Shown: positions 33,369 to 44,452 of the stretch, in pieces
Layout of the letters: each line of letters starts with the position of its first letter
How positions within the stretch are numbered: position 1 is the first letter of the stretch
DNA from: Locusta migratoria
Lineage: Eukaryota; Arthropoda; Insecta; Orthoptera; Acrididae
Direction of reading: 5' to 3'
NCBI GenBank assembly: GCA_026315105.1
Contig: CM048744.1
Coordinates: 359,167,168 to 359,231,167 of the forward strand
Length of the DNA stretch: 64,000 nt
Made by a program: the position numbers and the translations under genes
Notes under the pieces: generated by a model
Told to the model about the DNA's origin: nothing
Seen by the model: only the letters and a program-made list of their open reading frames with translations
Database searches by the model: none

Positions 33369-34103
33369 GCCACTACGGTCGGGGGTTCGAATCCCCCCTC
33401 GGGCATGGATATTTGTGCCGTCCTTAGTCTTAGCTAGTTCATAAGTAGTTTGTAAGCTTAGGGACTGATGACCCCGTAGTTAAGTCCAATAAGTTCTACA
33501 AATATTTGAACAATGAACTATTACTAGGAATCTAATTGAAACACGGTTAACAATATTGCTACATACCGTAAAATTTTACAATACGGAATTTAGGCACGGT
33601 ATAACTATGTTGGCAACAGCTGTTGGATCGTGGGAATGAAGTCGACCAATCGTGATAAAGCTTGAGATAACCAATGAAATTTTACATGGCGACAGTTCTT
33701 TTCCCTTCATAGTAAACAATATTATTTTGATAATCCGCCTAATAATTTAGTTTCAGATACATTAAAATTACTGGGGAAGATGTTTTTCATGTATTCTCAG
33801 CTTAGATAACGCCATCTCCCTTTATTCTAACCTCCTTGGCGTATTTGTTTGCTCCGTTACAGCGTATTTGGTCGCCAGGACAGTAGCGAATGACTAAGCT
33901 GAATGATGGAGAATCTAGAAAATGATCCGAGCTGGAAGCGTACTTTCTATTTTCTCAAATTCTGATATTTGAACGGGACAAAAAGTATCCTATGTCCGTC
34001 TCCTGCTTCTAAGTACCTCCCCATCAATTTTCAGGCACATCGGTTCAGACGTTCTTTAATTATAAATATCGTAGCTAACACGACTTTCTTTTATAAATAT
34101 AGA

Positions 34104-35002
34104 TTAAATTAGTAAGTCTAATCTAAATGAGGCCGCTGACCCTCCAATGTCGGTCAATGTGAATGCTAAGCCTGACTTCTCACCTTCTCACCACAATGAA
34201 GCATGCCGTGTATGAATTGAAGACAGAGTTCCGTGAAAAGTATTATCTCTTTCTAGTACAAAGGGTAATCGAAGCTGTTTCGGGAGCCTTCTGGAAACTG
34301 TGAAAAGAACCGCCCTTTTGTAGCGCGCAGTCAGCCACCTTTTCAGCGACACGCTTTGACAAGTTTCCTTTTGATCTGCAATTGATTGACTGCGCCCCGC
34401 GTTCCATTGACCTGCCTTCTACTATTCCGCAGAACACTCTGAGAAATTGCTTTAGCAGGAAATGAAAAGTCAAGGCGAGCCCCTGGATGGTACCTACTTT
34501 AGTACGTGTAACATTTCTTCAAAAAAATAAAATTAAATATTACAATCGCCGCATGCTGATTTAAAAGTACCTCCGCGAATTCTCTATTCAGAAAATTCTA
34601 TGTAGAGAATTTACGCCAACTATGGACAAACTTGCTTCACGGGAGGATCCTAAAGCTGTTTGACACCTTTTGAGCCTTATTAAGGGCGAACGTGGGAGGC
34701 GACGAAGGACGCCGCAGAAGCCTGGCTCCAGCAGTGCATCTGTAGCTCATAACGGCCTGATCTCTTTCCTCCTACATTGTGATCAGGTCAAATAAAGTCA
34801 CATGGTCTTTCATCATCTGTAATTTCATTCACTTCCAACCACCCCTAGCTGCTTCACTTTTTTTATTATTATTTCTTGTCTGGCAGACTGGCAGAGTGTA
34901 TGGCACATGTAGTGATTCGCATATATCCGATAAACACACCCATCCACTCACCCACCCACAGCCACACACACTCACATAATATATATATTGCTAAGATTGT
35001 AG
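34104..35002. other. Unassigned intergenic stretch
   Basis: Ordinary AT-rich sequence. A 76-codon minus frame (34243-34473) has no motif. 34935-34980 is CA/CCA-rich. Confidence 0.35.
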
Positions 35003-35885
35003 AGTGATGTACCTGGCTGTAGTAGTGACCAAATATTTGAACTCGACTCTATTTTACTGATACAGTATTTACGAAAAGCTTCACAGAATATGATTTCATT
35101 TCAGCTTCTGACTTGTGTCCCGTATTTTGATTTTAGTGATTTTATCACCGAAATTTAACCCCAAAGCCTCATTTAACTGAAGGTCGAAGCTAAACACTTA
35201 AAGTCACTGGAGCCCGTTAATTTACCTTACCTCATAACATCGCCACCCAGTCGGAAAACTCCAATACCAACACTACCGTAATTCGCAAGTGTTTTCGCTC
35301 TCCCCTGTTTCTTGCTGAACTCTCAAAATCTTTACTCTTTCGTATATCTAACGAGAATCTCTCGTCGTTGACAAACCTCAACGGAACCATTAACTGGAAC
35401 AAATGTACAGCGCCACTTTCTCTTGTAATAATATTTTAACAATTGTCAGACGCTTTCGCTGGTTCCTTGATGGCCAGATAAACCGCACTGCACCACGATC
35501 TCTGCTTTCTGCAACACCAAACCGTGTCTCACGGATGTGGTGCTCGCACCGTGGTTGACTCTGCACTGTTGCTCTGTGTTACTCTAATTTAACATCTACA
35601 ACTTAACAGCATTCCACAAATGTTTTGTATACATAGTCCCTTTACAAAATTGGAAGTTACTACGCTTAAATGAAGGCGACTTATAAAATGTGTGCTACAT
35701 GGATTTTACGCAGCACGATTTGTCAATTCAAAATTTATTTATCACAGATTCTTTCTTAACTGCATTAATGAGTTGTGTATACCTTCACATACATCTTGTA
35801 CTTTGGTTTTTTTCTTTCTTTTTTTCGTTTACTTAAAGCAGCGATCAATAATAATTTGTTGTATGACCCAGCAGCCATACGTGTT
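35003..35885. repeat. Dispersed repeat R2, copy 2
   Basis: Second copy of the repeat at 19808-20700, in the same orientation 15.2 kb away. It lacks the 40-bp block near 20000 and has about 19 extra bases near 35655. Neither copy shows flanking duplications that I could identify. Confidence 0.85.
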
Positions 35886-36123
35886 GTTGGGGCAATAAAG
35901 GGTAGATTTTATCATTTTAATAACATATTTTATATAAATGACAAACCCGTAATACGGCGTGCAGACACAAGTAGTATATGTTCACAGTAATTTGGAAAAT
36001 GACGTTTCCACAGGTGTATTATTTACGTACTAGACGAATATGGGGGTACCTATTTTTAAAAAATGCAGTTGATATCCGTTTGACCTATGGCAGCGCCACC
36101 TGGCGGGCCAACCGTAGCGCCAT
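35886..36123. other. Fragment of a dispersed repeat
   Basis: 'gacctatggcagcgcca' and 'gcgggccaaccgtagcgcca' (36082-36122) look like a fragment of a repeat I have seen in insect genomes; the rest is unassigned. 36116-36123 is the left target duplication of the next element. Confidence 0.35.
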
Positions 36124-36444
36124 CTGAAACATTCTGACAGATTAATATTGTGTGCCGGACCCGGGACTCGAACCTGGGACCTTTGCCTTTCGCGCTCTAC
36201 CACTGAGCTATCCCGACACGACTCACGGCGCTGCCCCAAAACCTCAATTCTGCCAGTACCTCGTCTCCTGCTTTCCAAACTTCACAGAAGTTCTCCTGCG
36301 AAACTTGCAAGACTAGCACTCGTGGAAGAAAGGAGGAAAGGCAAAGGTCCCACGTTCGAGTACCGGTTCGGCACACAATTTTAATCTGCCAGGAAGTTTC
36401 ATATCAGCACAGACTCCGCTGCAGAGTGAAAGTTTCATTCTGAC
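36124..36444. mobile_element. S4 foldback SINE-like element, internally shortened
   Basis: Same family as 27079-27491, with the reversed tRNA-like head (ccgggactcgaacctggg) and the complementary right arm 'ttttaatctgccaggaag'. The middle is shortened after 'ggaagaaagga'. Target duplication agcgccat, 36116-36123 and 36445-36452. Confidence 0.85.
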
Positions 36445-36452
36445 AGCGCCAT

Positions 36453-36487
36453 AGTCCCATAAGCTCTACAAACATTTGAACATTTTG
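36453..36487 (+). repeat. SINE S1 tail fragment
   Basis: agtcccataagctctacaaa followed by catttgaacattt, the last 35 bases of S1, directly abutting the right duplication of the S4 element. Confidence 0.7.
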
Positions 36488-37282
36488 AGAGTGTCATTAC
36501 TGTATATCTTAGACTGTGGTAATACCCCCTTAGATTTTTATCCAACAGGAGAGTAAGCAATTAAAGATTTTAAATTAACCTGACGAAAACAAAGAAATCG
36601 AATAACAACAACACCAAATAATCTCAGAGAAAAAAAATTAAACTTTAAACCCAAGTAAGAAACAACTTTTATGATACAAAAATCCCTAATTTTAATATCT
36701 TTGTCAGAGAATAGGACCTATATTCCATCCGGTAAAACTGCGGAGTCCGTTGCCCATGTTTTTAGCATGGCGCGTATGTTGGCAACAGTAAATAGATCGT
36801 TTCTGGATCGGAGATTCTGGCACTACACGCACTCACATTTTTTAACCCTTCTTGTTTAACCAACACCTAACCTAACTTTCACTTAAAATGATCACTGTTT
36901 CGTACAGATCAAGAAATAAATAAAACATACCTGCTCAAAGGTTGACTTCTGTGGTGTTGCCAACATTTGCAGAGCGTGAGCAACAGACTCTGCAGTTTAG
37001 CCATTCCATCCATTTATTTCGTCCAATTCCTTGTCCATTAATTTGATATTGTATTGGTGTGGTGTCTGTTCTTTCGGAGGTCCGAAAGAACAGATAGCAC
37101 ACCAGTGCAATAAGTATTTAAACACGACGACGGCGTTAGCTTCAGTTATTTCACCGCAGATACGATCATACGTCCGACCTCGCACGGGAATCAGCAATGG
37201 CGAATGTAAGAGGGCATGGACGATAGGGGCGCTACAAACATAGCGTGCGACTTGTGAGAATTTGAGACGGACGGGAGGCGAG
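36488..37282. other. Unassigned, with one strong hairpin
   Basis: No gene. A hairpin at 37056-37103 has a 23-bp stem (ggtgtggtgtctgttctttc against its complement, two mismatches) around a 1-3-base loop. It contains 'tgttctttcgga', also seen near 59943, so it may be part of a dispersed element. Confidence 0.5.
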
Positions 37283-37432
37283 CACGGGTGGCCAAGTGGT
37301 TAAGGCGACCGCTGGCCCGAAGCGGGAGACCGGGTTTCAATTCCCGGTCCGGCTCACATTTTCACTTGTCGCCATTGCTTAATATCAGTGTCCAAATGCG
37401 GCCACTGTCAAACCTTTCTTTCCTATCTTTCC
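37283..37432 (+). mobile_element. tRNA-derived SINE S6
   Basis: The head folds like a tRNA: 'gtggccaagtggttaaggc' (A box/D arm), an anticodon stem ccgct/agcgg, and a T arm ccggg ... cccgg with B box ggtttcaattc. The acceptor stem is only partly paired and a tail continues to about 37430, so I read it as a SINE and not a tRNA gene. Confidence 0.6.
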
Positions 37433-38585
37433 TTTCATGTGAAACTCAGCTTGCCCTTTTCTCACATGACATCTTGCGAGCCATGGATGAAGGGCAACAG
37501 GCGGATTGTGTTTTTCTCGACTTCAAAATGGCGTTCGATGCGGTGCCACACTGCAGACTGCTAAGGAGATACGAGCTTATGGAGTAGGTTCACAGATTTG
37601 TGACTGGCTGGAAGACTTCCTAAGTAATAGAACGCAGTACGTTGTTCTCGACGGCGAGTGTTCATCAGAGACGAGTGTATCGTCAGGCGTGCCGCAGGGG
37701 AGTGTGATAGGACCGCTATTATTTCCTATCTATATAAATGTTCGGATGGATAGAGTAAGTTGTAATTTGCGGCTGTTTGCTGATGATGCTGTGGTGTATG
37801 GGAGGGTCTCGTCTGTAACTGACTGTAATAGCATACAGGATGACTTAGACAAAATTTCTAGTTGGTGCGAAGAATGGCAGCTAGATCTCAATATAGAAAA
37901 ATGTAAGGTGATGCGCATGAGTAGAAAAAACAATCCCATAATGTTCGAATACAGCATTAGTAGTGAGGTTCTTGATGCTGTCGCGTCGTTCAAATATATA
38001 GGCGTAACATTGCAGAGCGATATGAAATGGAACGAACATGTAAGAACAGTTGTAAGGCGGACAGCCGACTTCGGTTTATTGGGAGAATTTTTGGAAGATG
38101 TACTTCACCTGTAAAGGAGACCGCGTATGAAACGCTTGTACGACCACGTCTTGAGTATTGCTCAAGTTTTTGGGACTCGAAGCAGATCACTTTAAAGGAA
38201 GACATAGAGGTGGTTCAGTGGCGAGCAGCTAGATTTGTTACCGGTAGGTTCGACCAATGTGCGAGTGTCACGGAAATGCTCCGGCAACTCAATTGGGGAT
38301 CGCTGGAAGAAAGACGACGTTCTTTTCGCGAATTTCTGTTACGTAAATTTAGAGGGCCGGAATTTGAAGCTGAGTGTAGTACGATCTTGCTGCCGCCTAC
38401 TTACATTTCGCGTGAAGATCACAAAGACAAGAGAAATTAGGGGTCGTACGGAGGCATATAGGCATTCTGTTTTTTCTCGTTCCATTTGGGAGTGGAATAG
38501 GAAAGGAAAAGCCTAGTAGTGGTACAGTGTACCCTCCGCCACGCACCTTACGGCGAATTGCGGAGTATGTGTGTAGATATAGATG
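37433..38585 (+). pseudogene. LINE B copy 5
   Basis: Matches copy 1 from about 15852 to the 3' end at high identity, starting in SCETQLALFSHDILRAMDEG and running through GVPQGSVIGPLL, LRLFADDAVVYG and the thumb to the 3' UTR. The frame is broken three or more times: one between 'FKMAFDAVPHC' and 'EIRAYGVGSQ' near 37560, one near 38055 and one near 38440. The first catalytic region has K-to-M and T-to-A changes (FKMAFDAV). Ends with a short GTAGATATAGAT tail. Confidence 0.93.
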
Positions 38586-39261
38586 TATCCTTTTTCCTTC
38601 CCTTCCTGTAACAATCATTTGCTACTTTGACAGTGTAATATCGGCCTTAGACTTTAATGCGTAAATAACGCTTCGTCTTGTGTTTCCTTTGCACTTTCTA
38701 CTGTGTAACATCGCAACAGCTATGTTCCTGGTCGGGAGGCAGTAATGTGAAGGACAAAGAAAAACAAGCAGTGTCGACTGTAAGTGCGCAGTCCCTGCGC
38801 CTGTAGACGCCGCACCGCCCGTGGAAGGAAACGCCGCGCTTGTAATTGCCTGGCCTCTCGTGTCAGGTGCGCCTGCTTTACGAGGCAGATAGCGGCCGCG
38901 TAAACGTCTGGCGCTCCGCCTCTTATCTCCACTACACTACTCGTTCAGCCGCGCCGACCAGCCGCTACTCCTCAAGCTTACACTTTGGCTCTATGTTCTC
39001 TCAACCCGCCGAACACACTACATTTTCATCCCATGAAGGCTTTCACGGCCGGCGTCTTCATCAGTAAACACTTCCGGGCTGAGTTGCCGTGGTCGAGAAC
39101 GAAACGTCAGGGAGAGGAAGTTTTATTGATTGACCACGGCAACTCAGCCCGGAAGTGTTTACTGATGGACACTAAATTTTGTCGTTTATATTCATCATGT
39201 CTTATCCCGTTTTAATTTCGAGCCATATTATTTATTTCGGTTTAAAAGAAAAAAAAAAAAA
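38586..39261. other. Unassigned, with an inverted repeat
   Basis: 38750-38900 is GC-rich without a recognised product. 39062-39094 and 39132-39164 are perfect 33-bp complements (cagtaaacacttccgggctg ...) around a 37-base loop that contains 'acgaaacgtcaggg'. Upstream 'ggctttcacggccggcgtc' belongs to the same element type, class unknown. Confidence 0.5.
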
Positions 39262-39350
39262 ACTGTTTTGCTTCCATTATTTTTTTATTCACTTGAAACT
39301 AGCTTTCGGCTTATTAGTGCATCATCAACAAACAACTGACTAGCGTCGAC
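39262..39350 (-). ncRNA. Candidate hammerhead ribozyme motif (h)
   Basis: Minus strand: arm TTTG, TTGATGA (C3 changed to T), T, GC-ACTAATAA-GC hairpin, C-GAA, near-palindrome AGCTAGTT, T, then arm CAAG complementary to TTTG with one G-T pair. It is the same family as motif (a) at 43313-43415, where the arms are TTTC and GAAG, so a G-C pair has become C-G: a compensatory change. Confidence 0.5.
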
Positions 39351-39589
39351 AAGACAAAAGTTCTGACGAAAGTTCTCAATAATACTGTTGTTATCTCCCA
39401 ACTTGTTGGCAGGGTTGAAAGTCGAACAAATAAAGTGGTAGAAAAAAAATCGCACTGACGTGTTTTACGGCCCACTTTAGATTTGTAGTTTTATAAGTTC
39501 TTGCAAATATTTTGGACCAAAATAATTATCTAAATAATAAAAAAATTAATTAATAAGAGCGTCTGAAACCCTTTTAAGAAAAAAAATTA

Positions 39590-39660
39590 CGTTGTGGCGG
39601 GTTCCGAACCACCGACCTCTAGCGTCATAGTCCTACGCCTTGCCCACTGCGCTATTTTTT
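39590..39660 (-). repeat. tRNA-like SINE head (S9)
   Basis: Reversed tRNA-like segment: 'cgggttccgaaccaccgacc' followed by cttgcccactgcgcta. Flanked by a T-run. Too short to classify. Confidence 0.45.
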
Positions 39661-39726
39661 TTTCTTCTATGGGTAGTTCCCTTTGTTGCGGACGCTTATC
39701 GTTATTGTTCGGAGTGTTGTTGGCTT

Positions 39727-39728
<2 letters not shown>

Positions 39729-39792
<64 letters not shown>
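39729..39792. repeat. Poly-T tract, 64 T
   Basis: Uninterrupted. It could mark the tail of a minus-strand retroposed copy, but no body was recognised. Confidence 0.95.
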
Positions 39793-39795
<3 letters not shown>

Positions 39796-40136
39796 GCGGG
39801 CGTTGAGCTCCCTGACCGGGCGCCCTGAGTCACGGCGCACGGCGTGCGCTACGGCTATCAATCAAAAGAGAGTCCTTTAATCTGATACTATTGATGGCCG
39901 TTGTTAACTGATGCTAATTTGGCATTTGTAGACACTGGATTATCATTTATTGTACGAAGAACGATGTGTTTTTGTTAATTCTTCAGTGCGCCATTGCTGT
40001 CAAATGACAACGTGTAAGTTACAATAAGGAAATCATCAAATACGCAACGCAAGATGGCGTATGCTAGAGAGTTCTGGGCGAGGAATATCACGTGACATCT
40101 CCGAACAGCTGGTTTTCGTTAATTCAATGGAGGGTG

Positions 40137-40582
40137 TCAAATCTCCGTTATTTTTGCAAATATCTCTCAAACGATAGGAGATATGAAAAAAACATAAGGG
40201 AGCTAAGTTGTAGAGAATTTTCTCCTCGAACAATTAGGTTATTCAATTTTAGTGTCAGATGAACGGTTCGTTTGCAAATATAATTATATCACAAACGGCT
40301 TTTTTTGTATTACTACCGTATTTTTTGTCCGAAAAATTTGAAATAAAGGGAGATTCTGGTCATGCCTGTAAAATTTGGTGCTGATCGGTTGAACGGTTCG
40401 TCTTAAAAACAGGGAACACGTTACGGACAGACAAACAGACAGACATCCCAAAATCGCCGTTATTTTTGCAAATATCTTTGAAACGCTACGAAATATGAAA
40501 AAACACAAGAGAGCAAAGTTGTAGAGAATTTTCTCCTCTACAAATTCGGTTATTCAATTTTCGTGCCAGATGAATAGTTAAG
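40137..40582. repeat. Direct repeat of about 130 bp, spaced 313 bp
   Basis: 40137-40270 and 40450-40582 share 'ccgttatttttgcaaatatc', 'gttgtagagaattttctcct' and 'ggttattcaatttt' in order. The spacer contains 'cagacaaacagacagaca'. Possibly the internal structure of an unknown element; no frame. Confidence 0.7.
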
Positions 40583-40685
40583 CCGTTATTTTCATTTAAA
40601 TTTCGAGCCGTCAAAAGACGATCGCAAAGGCCCACTTTTAGTGTTACTACCGTAACCTAAAGTGTGCCAAAATGAAAGCTACCTA

Positions 40686-41797
40686 CACAGTCTAAAACAT
40701 ACAGTCGCGACACTCCCACTGATTTTCGTTATACACTGCGACAGTAGCGCTCCAAGCGGCCGCAAGCTACATTTCTGAATACGATGCTGCATGAGTGCGA
40801 ATAGTATCGTTTATATTGATTTTAACGTACGTCTTACATTACGTAACGTATGTAATGGCATGAAAAAAGTTAATAATTTTAAAATAGCTGCACATTTGTC
40901 ATTCTTGGGTTTCTTAAGATCCCTGACAAGGTACGAAACGATACATTCGTAGACAGATTATTTACATTTATTTTGTAACCTAAGGTCTTATACTGAATAA
41001 TTTCATTTTCTGTTAAAAATAAAAAATTGCCAGGAAACACCAGAAGACCTGCCTTCGGCAGAAAAACGACGCTTTTCTATTCTGGAATTTTAAGTTTTCT
41101 TCACTACAATTTCAGTAAAATCGGTGAGGGAGAAAAGTAGGAAACGTATATAGAATGCAATAACTACGGTGTTTAACGTAACAAATCAGCCACCACAGCT
41201 GTAACTGAAGGAAAAACGTCACAGACCTGGCAATGAAACGACAAAAGCATTCAAACTGTTTTTGAACAAAGTAGAACCCAATTCCACAACTTTTGCTATA
41301 GCTGAACTACAAATGGTACAAACCTTCAAAACATAGCTTTTTAAGCTAAAATAATTACGATCAAAAGAATATGCGCCTGTAAGAAAGACGAGTGAGTTGT
41401 AAAAATGTACTAATTGATATCAGTCAAAGAACTGCCTGTCATAGTAAGAACAGGCCGTAACAGAAATTTATGATTATCTTATGTTTCTATTTCACTTACT
41501 TTCAGCGGATTAAGCTGCAAATATATACATATTCGCAAGTATTTGTTCACGATGAATCAATTAAATTTGGCTGTTTTTACATTATTTCTGTATTATGTAT
41601 GACTCTTGGAATTTCACTAAAGCTTGTAACGCAAAAATTATGCTAAGTACTTCGTTAATTACGTACAAAAATAATTATAAACAAACATCACTCCTTCGGA
41701 ACCTCGCCCACCGCTAGGAGCGCTAGTGTCGTTGCAACTGTCAGCTGGTAACAACTTTCACATCTGTGAGTGTCGCGACTGTATATGTTACACTGTG
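40686..41797 (+). mobile_element. T1 TIR transposon, copy C
   Basis: 1112 bp with terminal inverted repeats: CACAGTCTAAAACATACAGT at the left and its complement type ending tgttacactgtg at the right, followed inward by cgcgacactc on both sides. It aligns in reverse with copy B (397-1560). The flanking 8-mers (gctaccta, ctatccat) do not match well. The interior carries a decayed coding block (41040-41330, see copy B). Confidence 0.75.
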
Positions 41798-42282
41798 CTA
41801 TCCATAAGCAAAAGTTTACGACTCCAGCCAACAAGAGGAAGAAACAGCAGTAACACGTAAAGAAGAGTAGACTGAATATCAGTTTAAAAACACACAGGCC
41901 TAACGTGCACGAAGTTAAAATTATTATTATTATTATCTAAATACAGGCCTACAAAACAAATTATACCAACCTTTCTATCATTACGGACCACAGAAGATGC
42001 TTTTAAAATAAAAAGGCGAACGCGTCTGGTGTACAATAGATGTGTTAATTGCAGCCAGAACAAGACGGATTATTTCTTATAGTCAAGAACGCTAGTTCTC
42101 TGATTTCAAACATTTTACTCGACGATGTACATTAGCACTAGGTCTCAGGTTACGAAATTCGTTTAGATATTTACACTTTCTTGTTACGTTTAAGAAACGC
42201 CAATATATTCACATTACTTACGCTACCGAAAACACATAATACTATTTTACAATCAATGGTGCACAGTTTTGTGAGGTCGAAA
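41798..42282. other. Unassigned intergenic stretch
   Basis: AT-rich, includes (ATT)n at about 41921-41937. No frame. Confidence 0.4.
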
Positions 42283-42504
42283 TTTGTGTTTTGAACTGTC
42301 AAATTGAATACTTGTTACATTTGTGTTTTGAACTGTCAAATTGAATACTTGTTACATTTGTGTTTTGAACTGTCAAATTGAATACTTGTTACATTTGTGT
42401 TTTGAACTGTCAAATTGAATACTTGTTACATTTGTGTTTTGAACTGTCAGATTGAATACTTGTTACATTTGTGTTTAGAACTGTCAAATTGAATACTTGT
42501 TACA
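42283..42504. repeat. 37-bp minisatellite, exactly six units
   Basis: 222 bp = 6 x 37. Each unit starts tttgtgttttgaactgtcaa and ends acttgttaca. Units 1-4 appear identical; unit 5 has one a-to-g change (gtcagatt) and unit 6 one t-to-a (gtttagaac). Near-identity suggests recent expansion. Confidence 0.97.
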
Positions 42505-43312
42505 TTTGCTGTGCATCAGACATTACGCTTTACGCATTATGTTAAACTTAATTACAGTATATGTTTTACAGTTTTTATATTCATTATTTAATTGTTTTTA
42601 CATCAGGTTATTTGAGGTGAACAAGTAGGTAAAGTAACTGTATATATTGATATGCAATATTTTTATTTCTGTAGCGTACAAAATGAATAGAATGAAAGTG
42701 TGATAATATGTTCTGTGGTAAGTGCCTGGCTGAAGAGTATTATGTGAAGCTTAATAGTAGGGGTGTTATTAGCTGTAGTTAGTCATTTAGAACCAGATGG
42801 GGATTCTTTGCTCCTGTTTGTTTACGTTCAGTGCTTCTAACAGCTTTAGTTTTCTACTTTTGTTGGCTATATGTAGAATTCTTGTGTGGATTTGATACCT
42901 GTGTCCTTCCCCAGTATATCTGTTGCAAATGTAGAGTCTGACTTTTGTGATCTTCAGCTACACTCGTGTTCAGTTAACATAGTTTGTATAGTCCAGTCTG
43001 TTTATCCAGTGTATAGTTTGTTCCCGTTATTGCAAGAGATTTTATAGTTATTTCAGTTGCTTAATAAATGTCTTTTTTATTTGTTATTTAGTAACATATG
43101 AGCAGTTGAGCCTCTGTAGGTAGCAAATGTAATGTGTATAATTTTGGCTTTTTTTAAACCAGATGTTACTATATGGCAATAAGGAATATTATTGAACCAC
43201 CTGTAACGAGAGAAAAAATTGAAGACTTCTCTACGAAAGTCATAATCTAAGAGATTATGCTTATGTATACATTTGAATAAAATGTTTGAAAATCAACGAA
43301 CTAGTGTTTCTT
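42505..43312. other. Unassigned, T-rich
   Basis: T-rich sequence leading into ribozyme-like motif (a). It may be the leader of that element, but no coding frame or repeat partner was found. Confidence 0.35.
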
Positions 43313-43415
43313 GACGACGCTTGTCAGTTATTTCCTGATGATGGCCTAATAAGACGAAAACTAGTTTGAAGCGAATAAAAATTACTAGAACAAAAACAGT
43401 TTATCTGTTTTAACC
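43313..43415 (+). ncRNA. Candidate hammerhead ribozyme motif (a)
   Basis: Arm TTTC, CTGATGA (intact core), T, GGCC-TAATA-AGAC hairpin (pairing weakened by a lost G/C), GAA, palindrome AACTAGTT, T, arm GAAG pairing with TTTC (one G-T). A related copy lies in reverse at 39262-39350. Confidence 0.55.
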
Positions 43416-43484
43416 CAAAATATGTAATTGTTATACCAAGAAATGATGGATGAATCCATATAAAATATTATTTACTGTGCTTGT

Positions 43485-43885
43485 AAGTCTGCATTTAGCA
43501 GACGAATGGAAAAATTGGCAGAATCAAACCTTGGGGCAGATCAGTTTGGACGTAATAAAAATTTAACACGTGAAGGCAATACCTTGCGACTTATCTTAGA
43601 AAATAGGTTAAAGTAAAGCAAACCTACGATTACAGCTTTTGTAGATTTGGACGGAGCTTTTGACAACGTTGACTGGAACAAAGGTCTAAAATTACGTTAG
43701 GTAGCTGGGCGAAATACAGGGAACGAAAACTGGTATACATCTTGTACAGAAACGAGCTGCAAGAGTGGAAAGGCACGAAAGGAATGCAGAGGTTGGGAAG
43801 AGAAAGCGGTGTAGCCTTTCTTTATTGTAATTTAATCTGCACAAGGTCATTTCAGAATATTCAGGAGCTTTGGCCAGGAACTTTT
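43485..43885 (+). pseudogene. LINE D reverse transcriptase fragment 2
   Basis: Frames give RMEKLAESNLGADQFG and LRLILENR, then ITAFVDLDGAFDNVDWNK (the first catalytic Asp block of a non-LTR RT, about 43635-43680), then LVYILYRNELQEWKG and GRESGVAF in another frame, matching the LYKN...GVRQGC region of fragment 1 at 14050-14470. Broken by stops; ends where LINE B copy 6 begins. Confidence 0.75.
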
Positions 43886-43908
43886 TCTGTGGTTGCCTTT
43901 TAGTCACT

Positions 43909-44452
43909 ACATCTACATACATACTCCGCAATTCACCGTAAGGTGCGTGGCGGAGGGTACACTGTACCACTACTAGGCATTTCCTTTCCTATTTCACTCC
44001 CAAATTGAACGAGGAAAAAAAGAATGCCTATATGCCTCCCTACGAGCCCTAATTTCTCTTATCTTGCCTTTCTGATCTTTACGCGAAATGTAAGTAGGCG
44101 GCAGCAAGATCGTACTACACTCAGCTTCAAATTCCGGCTCTCTAAATTCACTTAACAGAAATTCACGAAAAGAACGTTGTCTTTCTTCCAGCGATCCCCA
44201 ATTGAGTTGCCGGAGCATTTCCGTGACACTCGCGCATTGGTCGAACCTACTGGTAACAAATCTATCTGCTCGCCTCTGAACCGCCTCTATGTCTTCCTTT
44301 AAACTGATCTGCTGGGGGTCACAAACACTTGATCAATACTCAAGACGTGGTCGTACAAGCGTTTTATACCCGGTCTCCTTTACAGGTAAAGTACATCTTC
44401 CCAAAATTCTCCCAATAAACCGAAGTCGGCTGTCCGCCTTACTCACAACTGT
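43909..44452 (-). pseudogene. LINE B copy 6, 3' part, minus strand
   Basis: Matches copy 1 from about 16475 to the 3' UTR, reverse orientation, high identity. The frame includes MLRQLNWGSLEERQRSFREF and EIRARREAYRHSFFPRSIWE, then a stop in place of the usual WNRK (TGG to TGA). A second break lies near 44330. Confidence 0.93.

Larger units (their letters stand above)
32190..33511 (+). mobile_element. SINE S1 split by a 1.17-kb insertion
   Basis: gccggccgcggt (32190-32201) is the start of S1, and 33369-33511 resumes with 'ccactacggtcgggggttcg' through the tail. The flanks aatgaactctt (32179-32189) and aatgaactatt (33512-33522) are an 11-bp target duplication with one mismatch, which proves the two pieces are one insertion. 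About 38 bp of SINE head are missing at the junction. Confidence 0.8.
31488..34103 (-). mobile_element. Non-autonomous Helitron, interrupted by SINE S1
   Basis: On the minus strand it begins TCTATATTTATAAAAGAAAG at 34103 and continues with 'tcgtgttagctac', a well known Helitron-type 5' end, followed by a 'ggacataggatactttttgt' block (near 33975-33995) that I also associate with Helitrons. It ends gccgggttttCTAG at 31488. The flanks are A and T on the element strand, as expected for A/T target insertion without duplication. About 1.3 kb is Helitron; the rest is the SINE at 32190-33511. A pyrimidine-rich tract at 31550-31745 lies near the 3' end. No Rep/helicase frame. Confidence 0.75.

Noticed and set aside
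33066..33406. Cys/Phe/Val-rich open frames on the minus strand
   Set aside because: Direct translation of the 19-bp minisatellite.
37283..37365. Functional tRNA gene
   Set aside because: Acceptor stem only partly paired, variable bases around the anticodon arm and a SINE-like tail; better read as a SINE head.
39062..39164. Another hammerhead-like site (acgaaacgtcaggg in loop)
   Set aside because: GAAAC is present but no CTGANGA core and no consistent stems could be drawn.
42283..42504. CRISPR-like periodic array
   Set aside because: Units are contiguous 37-bp repeats without unique spacers, in a eukaryotic repeat context; it is a minisatellite.
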